This document shows, one piece after another, positions 25,819 through 36,250 of a stretch of 64,000 bases of DNA. The DNA comes from Capillidium heterosporum (Eukaryota; Entomophthoromycota; Entomophthoromycetes; Entomophthorales; Capillidiaceae), in assembly GCA_016630905.1 (NCBI GenBank), contig WBMQ01000008.1, forward strand, positions 1,116,001 to 1,180,000, in the 5' to 3' direction. A program made the position numbers and the translations under genes. Position 1 is the first letter of the stretch, and every line of letters begins with the position of its first letter. The notes under the pieces are model-generated. The model saw only the letters and a list, made by a program, of their open reading frames with translations, searched no databases and was not told the DNA's origin.

Positions 25819-27718
25819 ATGTTTCGTTCAACAAATCCATTCGAGGACCGAGTTGGTATACTTTGAAAATGTATCTTGGTTTTAATATTTACTCTAGTCA
25901 AGGCAACATCTGAAAGTCTAACCTCAGAAGATTGGCAGCAAATCCTAGCTATATGTGACAAGGTTGTTGATGAATCGAGGTAAAGCTTAAATATTTGGAA
26001 TTTCAAAACTCATCTTTGCTTAAAGCGCTAGAGATTGTGTATCCGCCCTTATTAAACGACTGGTTCATCGGAATAGCAACGTAGTGCTGTACTCCCTAAC
26101 TGTAAATTTTATCCTAGCATCTTTAAAGCTAACTTTTCTTCTAGCTCAGTGAAGCACTTGTCAAGAACTGTGGTTTGGCCTGCAAAGCGTGAAATCGCCT
26201 CAAGAGCATTCACCACTACTTTAATGAGAATTGTTTCTGATAACGTAATAGCTAGTTTTATACTTTACTAAATGTAGTTGTAGACTGTTCATTTCAAGGT
26301 TAAGGAAAAGGTGTTGAATTTGATACAAGAGTGGACCTCTGAATTCAAAAATGAAAATACACTAGGACTTATGGAAGAGACTTACAACCAGTTAAAAGCT
26401 CAAAGTAACCAACAGCCTATTCCAACTTCTAATTCGTAACTTCTAGAGGTCAAGTTCCCATCAAAGGATAACCCTACTCCTACTCTTAAAGTAACTTTTC
26501 TTTTTAGCGTTTTATTAATTTTTTAGAGCAAAATAGATGCTCAAAGGGAAGAAGAAGAATTTCAGCTGGCACTTGCGCTTTCTATATCTGAAAACGAAAA
26601 GCAACCCACCTACAACGTAATTTTCATTTATAAATAGCTCTAACTAGCTTTAGAGCTACAGAGATTTAGATACTGCCTATGAAAGATCGAATCAGCCTAA
26701 AGCATCTGCCATTCCAAAAGTACATATCTTCAATACTATCTACTAATCGTTTGTTAGAAAAGCAACATCAAATTCCAAGTCCGTGCTCTCTTTGACTTTA
26801 TCCCTTCCGATAAAGGTGAGCTAGGATTCCATAAAGGAGATATTGTCAAAGTAATTGACGATCAGTACAAAAACTGGTGGAAGGGTGAGCTCCACAACCA
26901 AACTGGTATTTTCCCGTCCAACTATGTCGTAAGCTTTATGTACTTGTATTGTTTTAACGCTATGTACAATAGGAAAAATTGCCTGAATCAGTATCTTTGG
27001 ACGACGTAGCACTACTTGAACTCGAAACTTCGGTACATAAAGATGCAGTTATGATAGATGAGTTGCTTCGAACCCTGTCGACCGTCGATCCTGCCAAAGA
27101 AAATGTTGGTGAAAACGAAAGGCTACAGGAGATGTACTCTTCGGCCTTGCTAATCAGGCCTAAACTCTTGAAGTTAATCAATGCCTACTCTTTGAAGAAA
27201 GGTACATCTTAGCGATGGAATATATACTAAATATCAATTCTTTAGAAACTTTGATGAACCTAAACGAAAAGTTCGTGAAGGCTCGTGGGGATTACGAAAG
27301 ACTATACTTTGGAAATGGAACCTCAAGTATCTCAGGTGTACCACCTGCCAACCGTAATAAATTTCATATTACATATGTCTAACAGTTTTTATTAGGTGCT
27401 CCAAGTTATAGTGCCTACGCCGCCCCTACGAACTACGGTGCTAACGCTGGCTATAGCTCATCCCCAGCACACCCACAAACTTCCCCTTACCAAGCCGAAC
27501 CTGGCTACCCTCATGCCCCGCCTGCTGGTGCTTATCAAAGTCCCAATTACCCACAACCGGCGTCCCATGTACCCTATTCGGGGCCTTCACCAAGCACCGA
27601 TCCTAACCTGACACCTCATCATCACTACGCACATGTGCCACCAAGCCAGCCTGGTTACTACAACCCACAAGCAAGTAGTGAATCCAGCTACCCACCGGCT
27701 CACTATCCACCTCAGTAG
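25819..27718 (+). CDS. HSE1: Hse1/STAM, ESCRT-0 subunit (one-base frame break in exon 4)
   Basis: Endosomal sorting protein that, with Vps27, binds ubiquitinated cargo for vacuolar degradation. Twelve exons: 25819-25855, 25898-25979, 26026-26101, 26145-26244, 26299-26404, 26447-26490, 26527-26616, 26654-26719, 26758-26928, 26973-27201, 27246-27335 and 27396-27718; about 470 residues. Domain order: VHS (LVKNCG, EIASRAFTTTL); a ubiquitin-interacting motif (EEEEFQLALALSISE); SH3 (VRALFDFIPSDKGELGFHKG, WWKGEL, GIFPSNYV); a GAT-like helical region; and a Pro/Tyr/Gln-rich tail. This is the full family architecture. Exon 4 carries one base too many: frame 0 hits TGA at 26190. Reading AA instead of AAA at 26184-26186 restores LACKREIASRAF, matching the family. 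All other exons keep phase, so I treat the break as a probable sequence error or very recent mutation. Confidence 0.9.
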
Positions 27719-28014
27719 CTCGATATAGCGATGATAAAATTATTTGTCCCGGTTGTAAATAATTGAACTAACATCTAGCTATTACTTGGGTTGCTATTAC
27801 TTTCTTCTAGTTAAATAAATTTTAAATTTTACTATTATCCTTGGTATTTAAATTATGTTTCGACAATGATTTTTATATAGTAAAGCATTTATATATTCAA
27901 TAAAGAAGCTTTATCAGATAAGAATCTATATTTAGCAGTTATGGATATTTAGTAATTTGGATGAGCTGAATTGAAATTTTATCAGTACAAGTAAGTATAT
28001 TAGATTGGAGAATC
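27719..28014. other. Intergenic between Hse1 and the inverted repeat
   Basis: AT-rich 3' flank of Hse1; no other feature is seen. Confidence 0.5.
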
Positions 28015-28034
28015 AATCAGTTATTGATAAGTAA

Positions 28035-28107
28035 GCCCGGCTAGCTCAATCGGCAGAGCGTGAGACTCTTAATCTCAAGGTTGCGGGTTCGACCCCCGCG
28101 TTGGGCT
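28035..28107 (+). tRNA. tRNA-Lys(CTT), copy 3
   Basis: Identical 73-nt gene. The 3' flank TCTCTTTTTAC supplies the pol III terminator. It marks the outer end of the left repeat arm. Confidence 0.97.
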
Positions 28108-28725
28108 TCTCTTTTTACATCTCTGGGCTCCTCCAAGCTTGGAATTCTTGTGTACTCTTATGTAATGTCCAAGTTGGTTTGGAAGCGAACCTTCAGCTTT
28201 GTATGGAAATTGCTATTTTTAGCTTGTAGTCAAAAGGATAAAGCCTGCTTAAGAAATTTGCTTTAGAACCTTAGTAGTCTTTGTTAAGACTGTAGACCTT
28301 AGATTGGGAGCCTCTCTAAGTATAGTTACGTTTCAAATAATATTTTCAATATCTTTTGAACCCCTTTTATATAATATAGGAGGCATATAATCTACAGTTG
28401 ATCTTAACAATAGGTATGATGATGTTAAAGACAAAAGATTTTGAATTTATGTATTAGCAAGTATCGTCCAATTCAAAATTTTCAACAACTCTATACACAT
28501 AGTTTTGAATCAAGAGAACATATCGGATATAAAAAACCTTAAAACTGTAGCCAGTACAACATAAAGCTGTTGTTCAAGTACATCAATAACAATTGGAATG
28601 CCAGTTACCAATCTAAAATCAAGTCTTAAATAAACCTAACGAAGCTTGAAATCTTTCCAACTTTGATTGGGGCTTCAGCCAAAAAACTGACGAAAACCAT
28701 AAAGATATCCAAGAACAAAAAGAAA

Positions 28726-28798
28726 AGCCCAACGCGGGGGTCGAACCCGCAACCTTGAGATTAAGAGTCTCACGCTCTGCCGATTGAGCTAGCCGGGC
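28726..28798 (-). tRNA. tRNA-Lys(CTT), copy 4
   Basis: Identical 73-nt gene facing copy 3, with 618 nt between them. The terminator is TTTTCTTTTTG. Confidence 0.97.
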
Positions 28799-29162
28799 TT
28801 GCTACTAATCAATAGATGTCTCTTTTCTAGAAGTACCTATTTTTAAGTATAGAAACTTAAAGCAGTATATTACTGAAAATAAGACAAATTGCAGCAACCT
28901 TAGTTGCTAAAATCTCTATTACTAGATCATAAACTCAACTCTTTTTCTTTGCATTACTTTTCCTTATCAACTTTCTACCTTTTAATTTTATACTCTACTA
29001 TATAGTAGTTGTTAGGAAACATTTATAAGAAATGCTTATTAGCTAGTATAAGGAAGTCTCTCTAGGAATGCAGGGCTAGGCTTAAGGTAAACCAACGTAG
29101 TGGTGATTACACCAATAAAACTAAAGAAGCTCAACGCCATGGTTTTAACAGCTGATACTTTA

Positions 29163-29837
29163 GTTGCTGTAACAAAGCCTCAGATGGCTTCTCTAAAGAA
29201 TCAGCTTGATAGCCTTTCTATATGTGAGAACCCTAGTTCCAATACTGTTTCAACCTTGCAATATATTAGGTTTCAGTTGCTTAATAGTTAATTGTGAAAA
29301 GGTGGAGTCTCCGCTTGAACTGAATAACAATTATTGTATTAGGTCATGACATGTCACTAATGGATTATCCTGGTCCACTTTCAAAGTGTAATGGATACAA
29401 ATCATCTGCCTAATGAAGTACTGGTCATCGGCATCTCCATCGTCCTGTCGTCCTTGTCTCCTACCCTTATATAAGCCCCTCTGACTTGTGTAACTTTTCG
29501 ACAAGTGATTATTTCATAATAAGTATTTCAATTTCCCCTTGTTATAATCACTGCACGTTGTTAGAACCGATTTCCTGTAACTATTGAATTAGCCAGAAGT
29601 CGAACCAAAACATTACCAACTTAAAGTAGCCTAAAGTTGATATACCGAATAGCGTTGGATCAAGGATAGCTTAGGATTCACAGAATAGCATTAGATTAGA
29701 ATCGCTCAGAATTAGGGTTAGAGCTGATTAGACAGGATTAAGTACTAGAACCCAATGGATATTACCGCCCTCCTTAGCCTCATCATGACTGTGGCCTCGT
29801 TTGTCTTCATAAACCGACTTTGGGTTCAGATCGCTAT
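29163..29837. other. Spacer of the inverted repeat, with LTR-like sequence
   Basis: Unique DNA between the arms (about 0.67 kb). From about 29330 to 29600 it looks like a retrotransposon LTR or promoter-rich fragment: TATATAA at 29468-29474 inside CTTATATAAGCCCCTC, then a T/A-rich leader. I find no matching second LTR, target duplication or polymerase gene here, so this is only a suggestion. Confidence 0.35.
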
Positions 29838-29961
29838 TAAAGTATCAACTGTTAAAACCATGGCGTTGAGCTTCTTTAGTTTTATTGGTGTAATCACCAC
29901 TACGTTGGTTTACCTTAAGCCTAGCCCTGCATTCCTAGAGAGACTTCCTTATACTAGCTAA
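29755..29961 (+). CDS. Small hydrophobic frame crossing the spacer/right-arm junction
   Basis: 68 codons with two hydrophobic stretches (ITALLSLIMTVASFVFI and ALSFFSFIGVITTTLVYL). Its C-terminal half lies in the right repeat arm, so a truncated reverse copy exists in the left arm (about 29040-29150). No family is recognised. It may be a chance frame. The composition is not low-complexity, but I cannot show that it is expressed. Confidence 0.25.
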   Translation: MDITALLSLIMTVASFVFINRLWVQIAIKVSTVKTMALSFFSFIGVITTTLVYLKPSPAFLERLPYTS

Positions 29962-30201
29962 TAAGCATTTCTTATAAATGTTTCCTAACAACTATTATAT
30001 AGTAAAGTATAAAATTAAAAGGTAGAAAATTGATAAGGAAAAGTAATGCAAAGAAAAAGAGTTGAGTTTATGATCTAGTAATAGAGATTTTAGCAACTAA
30101 GGTTGCTGCAATTTGTCTTATTTTCAGTAATATACTGCTTTAAGTTTCTATACTTAAAAATAGGTACTTCTAGAAAAGAGACATCTATTGATTAGTAGCC
30201 A

Positions 30202-30274
30202 GCCCGGCTAGCTCAATCGGCAGAGCGTGAGACTCTTAATCTCAAGGTTGCGGGTTCGACCCCCGCGTTGGGCT
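30202..30274 (+). tRNA. tRNA-Lys(CTT), copy 5
   Basis: Identical gene, mirror partner of copy 4. The terminator is TTTTCTTTTTG. Confidence 0.97.
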
Positions 30275-30895
30275 TTTCTTTTTGTTCTTGGATATCTTCC
30301 TTTATGGTTTTCGTCAGTTTTTTGGCTGAAGCCCCAATCAAAGTTGGAAAGATTTCAAGCTTCGTTAGGTTTATTTAAGACTTGATTTTAGATTGGTAAC
30401 CGGCATTCCAATTGTTATTGATGTACTTGAACAACAGCTTTATGTTGTACTGGCTACAGTTTTAAGGTTTTTTATATCCGATATGTTCTCTTGATTCAAA
30501 ACTATGTGTATAGAGTTGTTGAAAATTTTGAATTGGACGATACTTGCTAATACATAAATTCAAAATCTTTTGTCTTTAACATCATCATACCTATTGTTAA
30601 GATCAACTGTAGATTATATGCCTCCTATATTATATAAAAGGGGTTCAAAAGATATTGAAAATATTATTTGAAACGTAACTATACTTAAAGAGGCTCCCAA
30701 TCTAAGGTCTACAGTCTTAACAAAGACTACTAAGTTCTAAAGCAAATTTCTTAAGCAGGCTTTATCCTTTTGACTACAAGCTAAAAATAGCAATTTCCAT
30801 ACAAAGCTGAAGGTTCGCTTCCAAACCAACTTGGACATTACATAAGAGTACACAAGAATTCCAAGCTTGGAGGAGCCCAGAGATGTAAAAAGAGA

Positions 30896-30968
30896 AGCCC
30901 AACGCGGGGGTCGAACCCGCAACCTTGAGATTAAGAGTCTCACGCTCTGCCGATTGAGCTAGCCGGGC
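30896..30968 (-). tRNA. tRNA-Lys(CTT), copy 6
   Basis: Identical gene, mirror partner of copy 3, at the outer end of the right arm. Confidence 0.97.
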
Positions 30969-30988
30969 TTACTTATCAATAGCTGATT

Positions 30989-31790
30989 AATAGCATTTCT
31001 GCTCATATACCTATTCAATAATTTGAGATAATTTTGGATTTTGAACCGCTTTCTAAAATGGGTTTTTTGAACTTAGATTTCATCTAAGATGAATCAGTTG
31101 AGTTCTTAAGAAACTAATAGCATACTATCATTGCTATTATATCGTTATGTTAATTGATAGAGCAAAACATAGCACTTAAAATCGATAATACAATAAGGAT
31201 ACTAAATTAATAGCATGTTAAATTGGACTTTATAGAGTGGTTCAGCAGACCATATAATCGCATGTAACCTAAATAAACTAATTCAGTTGATCAGTACCTT
31301 AGGTATAGGTATAAATTAATTTTCTTTTTGATAGTCAAGTTAGGCTACATAGTTATCATCCTTACCCTTTTGTTCTATCAATGTAAACCGATTCAAGTAA
31401 TCTTTTGAATCAAAACAAAGCAAATCCTATCTATGATGCTGTATTATTATATATGCAAAGGTATGAAAATATATAAACAATCATGTATCTACATTTTGAT
31501 AGTAAAGCTTTTGTAAAGGGAAGTTGATAGTGACTGAATCACTTAAAATATTTTAATTATGTACTTTATTACTGAATTTATACTAGTTTATAAGTTTAGA
31601 AGTATATATATTCTAAAATAATTTGGATTCAACATTAATATAGTTTAGTTTGTATAGGTACATACAGTTTTTAAATCAACTGGTTTTTCATATTTACATT
31701 ATCATCACAAAAATCCAACTTTTGTTACGACTTTTATTCTTAAGCTTTTAAATATACATATAAAGAAGGGCTTCAAGTAATTATTGGCCA
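30989..31790. other. Intergenic, AT-rich
   Basis: Between the inverted repeat and tRNA-Lys copy 7; no gene is seen. Confidence 0.5.
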
Positions 31791-31863
31791 GCCCGGCTAG
31801 CTCAATCGGCAGAGCGTGAGACTCTTAATCTCAAGGTTGCGGGTTCGACCCCCGCGTTGGGCT
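31791..31863 (+). tRNA. tRNA-Lys(CTT), copy 7
   Basis: Identical 73-nt gene outside the palindrome. The 3' flank TCTCTTTTTGTTC resembles that of copies 4 and 5 (TTTCTTTTTGTTC), so a little flanking DNA was copied with the gene. The 5' flank also shares GCCAGCCCGG with copy 5. Confidence 0.97.
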
Positions 31864-32450
31864 TCTCTTTTTGTTCCTGTTCGGTGTATCAGCTTTTGAA
31901 TTTCTTTTTGGAGCTTTTCCCTTGATCTTCGTTCATCTGCTCCAATTTGGCTAATTGCTTTCCAATGCAAACCTCAAGTTTTTCATTTTTAACTTGCTTT
32001 TGTTACCTCTAATTTTCTCAGCTATGTAAGTATCATAGGCTTTATTTTACCTCTTGGTTTGTACTTTTTGGGTTAGCTATGTGATATCCGATATTACAAA
32101 TAAACTTTCAAAATTAAAAAATGTTTGGATCGAGAATATTCATTGGAATCCAATATATCCAAGTTTCAATGACCTTCTGAAACTAAACATGAATAATAGA
32201 GGCATTATAAAGTTTAATATTCGTGAGGCGGTATTCAAAGAGCCTGGTAGTTGGAAAGTACAAATTCTAGATTAACAAGTATGAATATCCATGAAAGTAT
32301 TCAGTCCAATATATTAGTATAAACAGCAACTATAATATTAAAATCGCTAGTAACAGGCTATTTACTGTACTGGAATATTAAATGCTGTATTATTAAATTG
32401 CAATCATCTCAATTAACCATAGTATAAAGCTAAAGCATATATTTTAATCA
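31864..32450. other. Intergenic with a short coding-like frame
   Basis: A frame at 32054-32275 ends with protein-like sequence (NVWIENIHWNPIYPSFNDLL, then a tail GSWKVQILD and a stop). It could be the last exon of a lost or unrecognised gene. No upstream exon or family can be named. The rest is the 3' flank of the FAD-enzyme gene. Confidence 0.35.
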
Positions 32451-34437
32451 CTAATGTCTCCAGTTAACCTTGAGGTATCTGGGTAAAAAGAAGTAGAATG
32501 GACTGAAGTTGGCGATAAAGATGAGTAAAGCACCCAAAACGGCGAAAGGCGTATCCAAGCCATTCCAAGAGAGTAAGAATCTTACCAGCTGGAGCAGCAT
32601 AAATAAAAGTTGCCTAGTTACCAACTCACTAAACTTGAGGTTGATAGGGTTCAACTGCAAGTACTGGGAGTGGTACTGATAGTAGGACTGGTTCAATGTC
32701 AAGTCCTTGTGATTCTTCAACTTTTTGACATCCTCCTGCTTGGCTTGACCTTGGAACGGTAGATTAGGTAGATTGGGGTTGAACCAAGGCGCTTTGATGC
32801 CGAATTTGGACGCCACACGTTCAGAGTTGGCAACGCATCCCTCAAGTAGAGGTATACCGGGGTAGGTGTAGGAGCCGACAAAGTAGATCCCCTTCCACCC
32901 TTGTAAAGTATCTAGACGGTCGACTGCTTTGTACGAGTCCTGGCTGGTGATCACTCTTGCCACCGTAAATCTGCCTAAAGTGAGCTTAGGGCTGGGCTCG
33001 ATGAAGGGGTTGATGGTGTGGTAGGTCTGTTCGGCATCCTTGCCGCTCAACCAAGGGAGCAAGATGTTGAGAATGACGGTTGTCATAGCTACGTCCGGGT
33101 TGCCAACGGGTGGGTTGGGCCTGGAGCAGTAACATCCTTCGAAGGCTTGGTGGTCCCGCTGAAGGCAACACAGATTGAAGGTAAACATGTTGGTGGACTT
33201 CCAGTCGTGTTTGGGCATCGGTAATAAAGCAGGGTCTCGGTGAGTGATGTACTCAACGTGGTCGTACTTAAACTGACTTAAGGTGTCCAGTACTGCGTCG
33301 AAGTTCGTGTCGTTCACATTAGCCTGAGCCGGGCTAAGCTGTTTCAAAGCCTGGTTGGCTTGAGTGGCAAAAACCACCGAGTTAAAGAGTTCCTGGTTAC
33401 CATCTCCGTATTCAACTAGGTGCCATTCCAAATTAGAGTCCAGTTCGGCAGTGAGGTGTTGTCTCTTCAAATCAGGAGTGGTCAAAGGGGTTACCCGAGT
33501 GACCGGTGCATCGAGTTTGATGTTATTGACCGAAGCTAGTAACTTCTTGCACACGACACCGACGCCACCGTCCACCATACCGAAATCACCGGTTAAGATA
33601 GAGTAGGATATCAAATCGAAGATGACGTTGGCAGGGCTGCCCAATAACGACTGGTAGGTGCAGGTCGATACGGTGGAGTAGTGAGGGAACAGTACGCCAT
33701 AGAAGAATTTGGATGAGAAGTTGTACTGGCTAAGGAACTGGCCAAGTGTTATGTCAAGATCACCAGCTCGGCCACTCTGTCGTATAGTTGAAGCTATGGA
33801 GACAAAGCGTATGTACTCGATACCGACTGAAAATCGTTCGGTAGTGTCTTTGAACCATTCCCATACCGAACTTGGTGACAAGCTAGCTAAAGTCGCTGGA
33901 CGGGATGGCAAGCCAAATACGTTGAATGAAGTGTCGGGACTTTGGAATGTGTTGCAGTCGGTATGTACGGATCTATCCTTACCTGAATATCCGCTTCGCT
34001 TCAGCTTATCATCCTGGTAGACTAAACCAGTTATAGCATTTGATGAAAAAGCACGTGAGAATTCGATGTTGAAGTAGTTATACATGTTCATGAGATGTGG
34101 GTAAGAGTCAGGGAAAAAGACTCTTGCTGGGGAGTTGAGATTGACGGTCTTCCTCTTTCCCTCTTCAAAGTAGTCCATAGAGACCGTATAGGAATCAAAT
34201 CCTACGGTAGCGTTCTTTTCGAATATGGTTACCTCATTGGAAGATGATGAGCTCAATAAGTTGGCGATCGTAATTCCGGACAAACCTAGATTGAGTATAC
34301 ATGTTAGTTATATACATTGAGATAAACTTTGAAAATATAGGTTTTTGTAAAAAGAGCAATGTACATTAAAGTTTTAACTTACCGGAGCCGACCACTGCTA
34401 TCCTGTTCTTGCTATTCTTAGTACCAGCTTCACTCAT
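32451..34437 (-). CDS. FAD-dependent amine-oxidase-like oxidoreductase with C-terminal membrane anchor
   Basis: Two exons: 34437-34383 (MSEAGTKNSKNRIAVVGSG) and 34285-32451, joined by a 97-nt intron inside the dinucleotide-binding loop; 629 residues. The N-terminal Rossmann motif is VVGSGLSGITIANLLS, followed by VTIFEKNATVGFDS, the usual FAD contact. Near the C-terminus is a flavin-closing motif (YFVGSYTYPGIPLLEGCVAN). Two hydrophobic segments end the protein (about residues 575-620), so it is probably membrane-bound. This layout fits the NAD(P)/FAD-binding flavin-monooxygenase/amine-oxidase superfamily with wide distribution in bacteria and fungi (COG2907-like, from memory). The substrate is unknown. 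It is divergent from a small orphan frame 105 nt away. Confidence 0.85.
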
Positions 34438-34541
34438 ATTATTTTCTGCTAATAAACTGCAAAGAAGTAAATTTTTTCTAAAGTGGTAGCTTTATAGTTG
34501 AAATTTTCAGTTCTAGTTAGTTAACTTATTCCTTATGTGGA

Positions 34542-34827
34542 ATGGATTATGAAAGTATAAGCAAGTTTCGGAAACCTTCACCTCAATCCAACTTTTCCCT
34601 TAAAACCGTTCGATGGTGTCCATTTTTGGCTATCTCCTGCCGCAAATGAACACGACGAAGTCCACTTGGGTTTCAAGCTTATTAGCTACGGTTCATCAGA
34701 CTTTGAAAGTGGCTGGTTGGTCAACGTTTTGGATCTAGCTTCATCTTCAGATAGCATCCATAGGTATCATTACAAATGTCAAGTGAAACTTCAAACTCAG
34801 GTTAGATATAGTAAGGTGGAAGTTTAA
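34542..34827 (+). CDS. Small orphan protein, divergent from the FAD gene (one-base frame break)
   Basis: The ATG at 34542 opens with MDYESISKFRKPS. The coding signal then continues in the next frame (NPTFPLKPFDGVHFWLSPAA, DEVHLGFKLISYGSS, WLVNVLDLASSS) to a TAA at 34825. Removing one C of the CC at 34581-34582 joins the two into about 94 residues. The composition is that of a globular protein. No family is recognised. It could be a small gene sharing a promoter region with the FAD enzyme, or a remnant of a longer gene. Confidence 0.4.
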
Positions 34828-36250
34828 ATCGAGAACTGATTTGTAGATTTCTGTTTATAGATATTCTTTAAACACTATTTCCTATCCCAGATATTATTCC
34901 AAATTGTATACTATGCTAAGAACCCAAGGCCCATCGATTGAAATTGAATCTATAAGCACCTTGTGTTTTTGCCATCAGCCAAACATATTCCTTGTCTGCC
35001 TTTTCTATATATAGCGTATAAAACGCCCTTTAACACCTTGATGATAAAACTATATCAGTAACTTTAATAACCCTTCAATTTTCCATATATCTTACGGAGT
35101 GCTTTTTCCGAAATGGATAGTGAGTTCAAGGTCACCCTTCAAACTAAAATTTATGTTATTAAAACTTATATGTAAGAACGGATATTTTTGTTACAATCTG
35201 CCAGATTTATATCCGATGCTTGTAAAGATTTGACTTGAATTCAAGTTTGAAGGTGACGTTTTAGTGTTTTGCAGCCCACCAAATTAGAAAGATGAAAGTT
35301 AGAGTATGATGTGATAGCAATAGGAGTTGATGTAACCATCGACTTTTACCACCCATTTTTCATCATTGTCATACAGTTGTCCTTTTGGAAGGTGGATGTC
35401 GAATGGATTCATATAAGTTGATCCCTGTTTGAACTGGGTGTGTCGATTTCAATACATTCTCATTATGAATTTATAATAAACTAATGTCCAGGTTCAAATA
35501 TAGTTATGGAAGCAATATAAATAGATGTATAGAAAGAGTTCACTATTACAATGCGTATACATTTACTTATCCTATCATATAGATAGGATTCAATTGTTCA
35601 AAGTTACAATGCCCTGTATCCAAAGGAAATGCCAGTGCAAAGGCGCAACTTAAAACTATTTCGACTCCTTTCACCATCTATTTAGGTTTTAATTTATTAC
35701 TGAATTAAATCTTAAGTGTGTTTAAAATTTCATCAGAGATATGCCATCAAAATGCAAAGGGGTAAGGTGGATTTTCATTTATCTCATTTGAAGCCTTCTA
35801 CAAAGGCTTCTAGTTGAATTTATACAAATGTATACTGGTTTTTCGCTGTTTATTTAACATATATATAATTTTGGCAAGTAGCTACCTTCCATTCTCTCCT
35901 AAAGTTTCGGTCGGTGCTATGCAAGCTTGAAATGTCCTCAATAGAGTGAACTAAAACTTACCAATAGCTATCTACCTGACTACATACTTGGTAGCCCTGA
36001 AGCATTTTAGGAGTGCAATCATCCCAAGTAACTTTGTATTTCTGTATCTTTACTATTAAAAGAACCCTTCCCAATATTTTTTGTTAGATAAGACTCTTGA
36101 GTTGGATTGTTAGCTCACCAACTCATCCTTTCTAAAAATAGCAATTTTCTGACACATCTAAACTTTCAAAAACTTGAAACTTTCATTCCGCTCCAGCTTT
36201 ATCTCAGAACTAAAGCAAGAAAAGTAAAGAAGCAAGGCAAAGAGTGCGCT
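34828..36250. other. Intergenic upstream of Gpi18
   Basis: 1.4 kb with no supported gene. A TATA-like TATATATAG near 35006 has no coding frame behind it. Confidence 0.45.

Larger units (their letters stand above)
28015..29162 (+). repeat. Left arm of large inverted repeat
   Basis: About 1.15 kb whose reverse complement recurs at about 29838-30988 with only scattered substitutions (for example at 28293 and near 28608) and a 3-nt indel near 28707. Mirror coordinates sum to 59003 in the outer part and 59000 in the inner part, which shows the arms are colinear. The outer boundary fades after GCCGGGCTTACTTATCAATA-CTGATT. Inside lie tRNA-Lys copies 3 and 4 facing each other. The 68-codon frame at 28060-28266 starts inside the tRNA and is not a gene; its exact twin lies on the minus strand at 30737-30943. 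Confidence 0.93.
29838..30988 (-). repeat. Right arm of large inverted repeat
   Basis: Reverse complement of the left arm, nearly identical, containing tRNA-Lys copies 5 and 6. It ends about 20 nt beyond copy 6, where similarity to the left flank stops. The similarity is high enough that duplication was recent or the arms are kept alike by gene conversion. Confidence 0.93.

Noticed and set aside
28060-28266. 68-codon frame duplicated exactly at 30737-30943
   Set aside because: It begins inside the tRNA-Lys gene. The duplication is explained by the inverted repeat, and there is no independent coding evidence.
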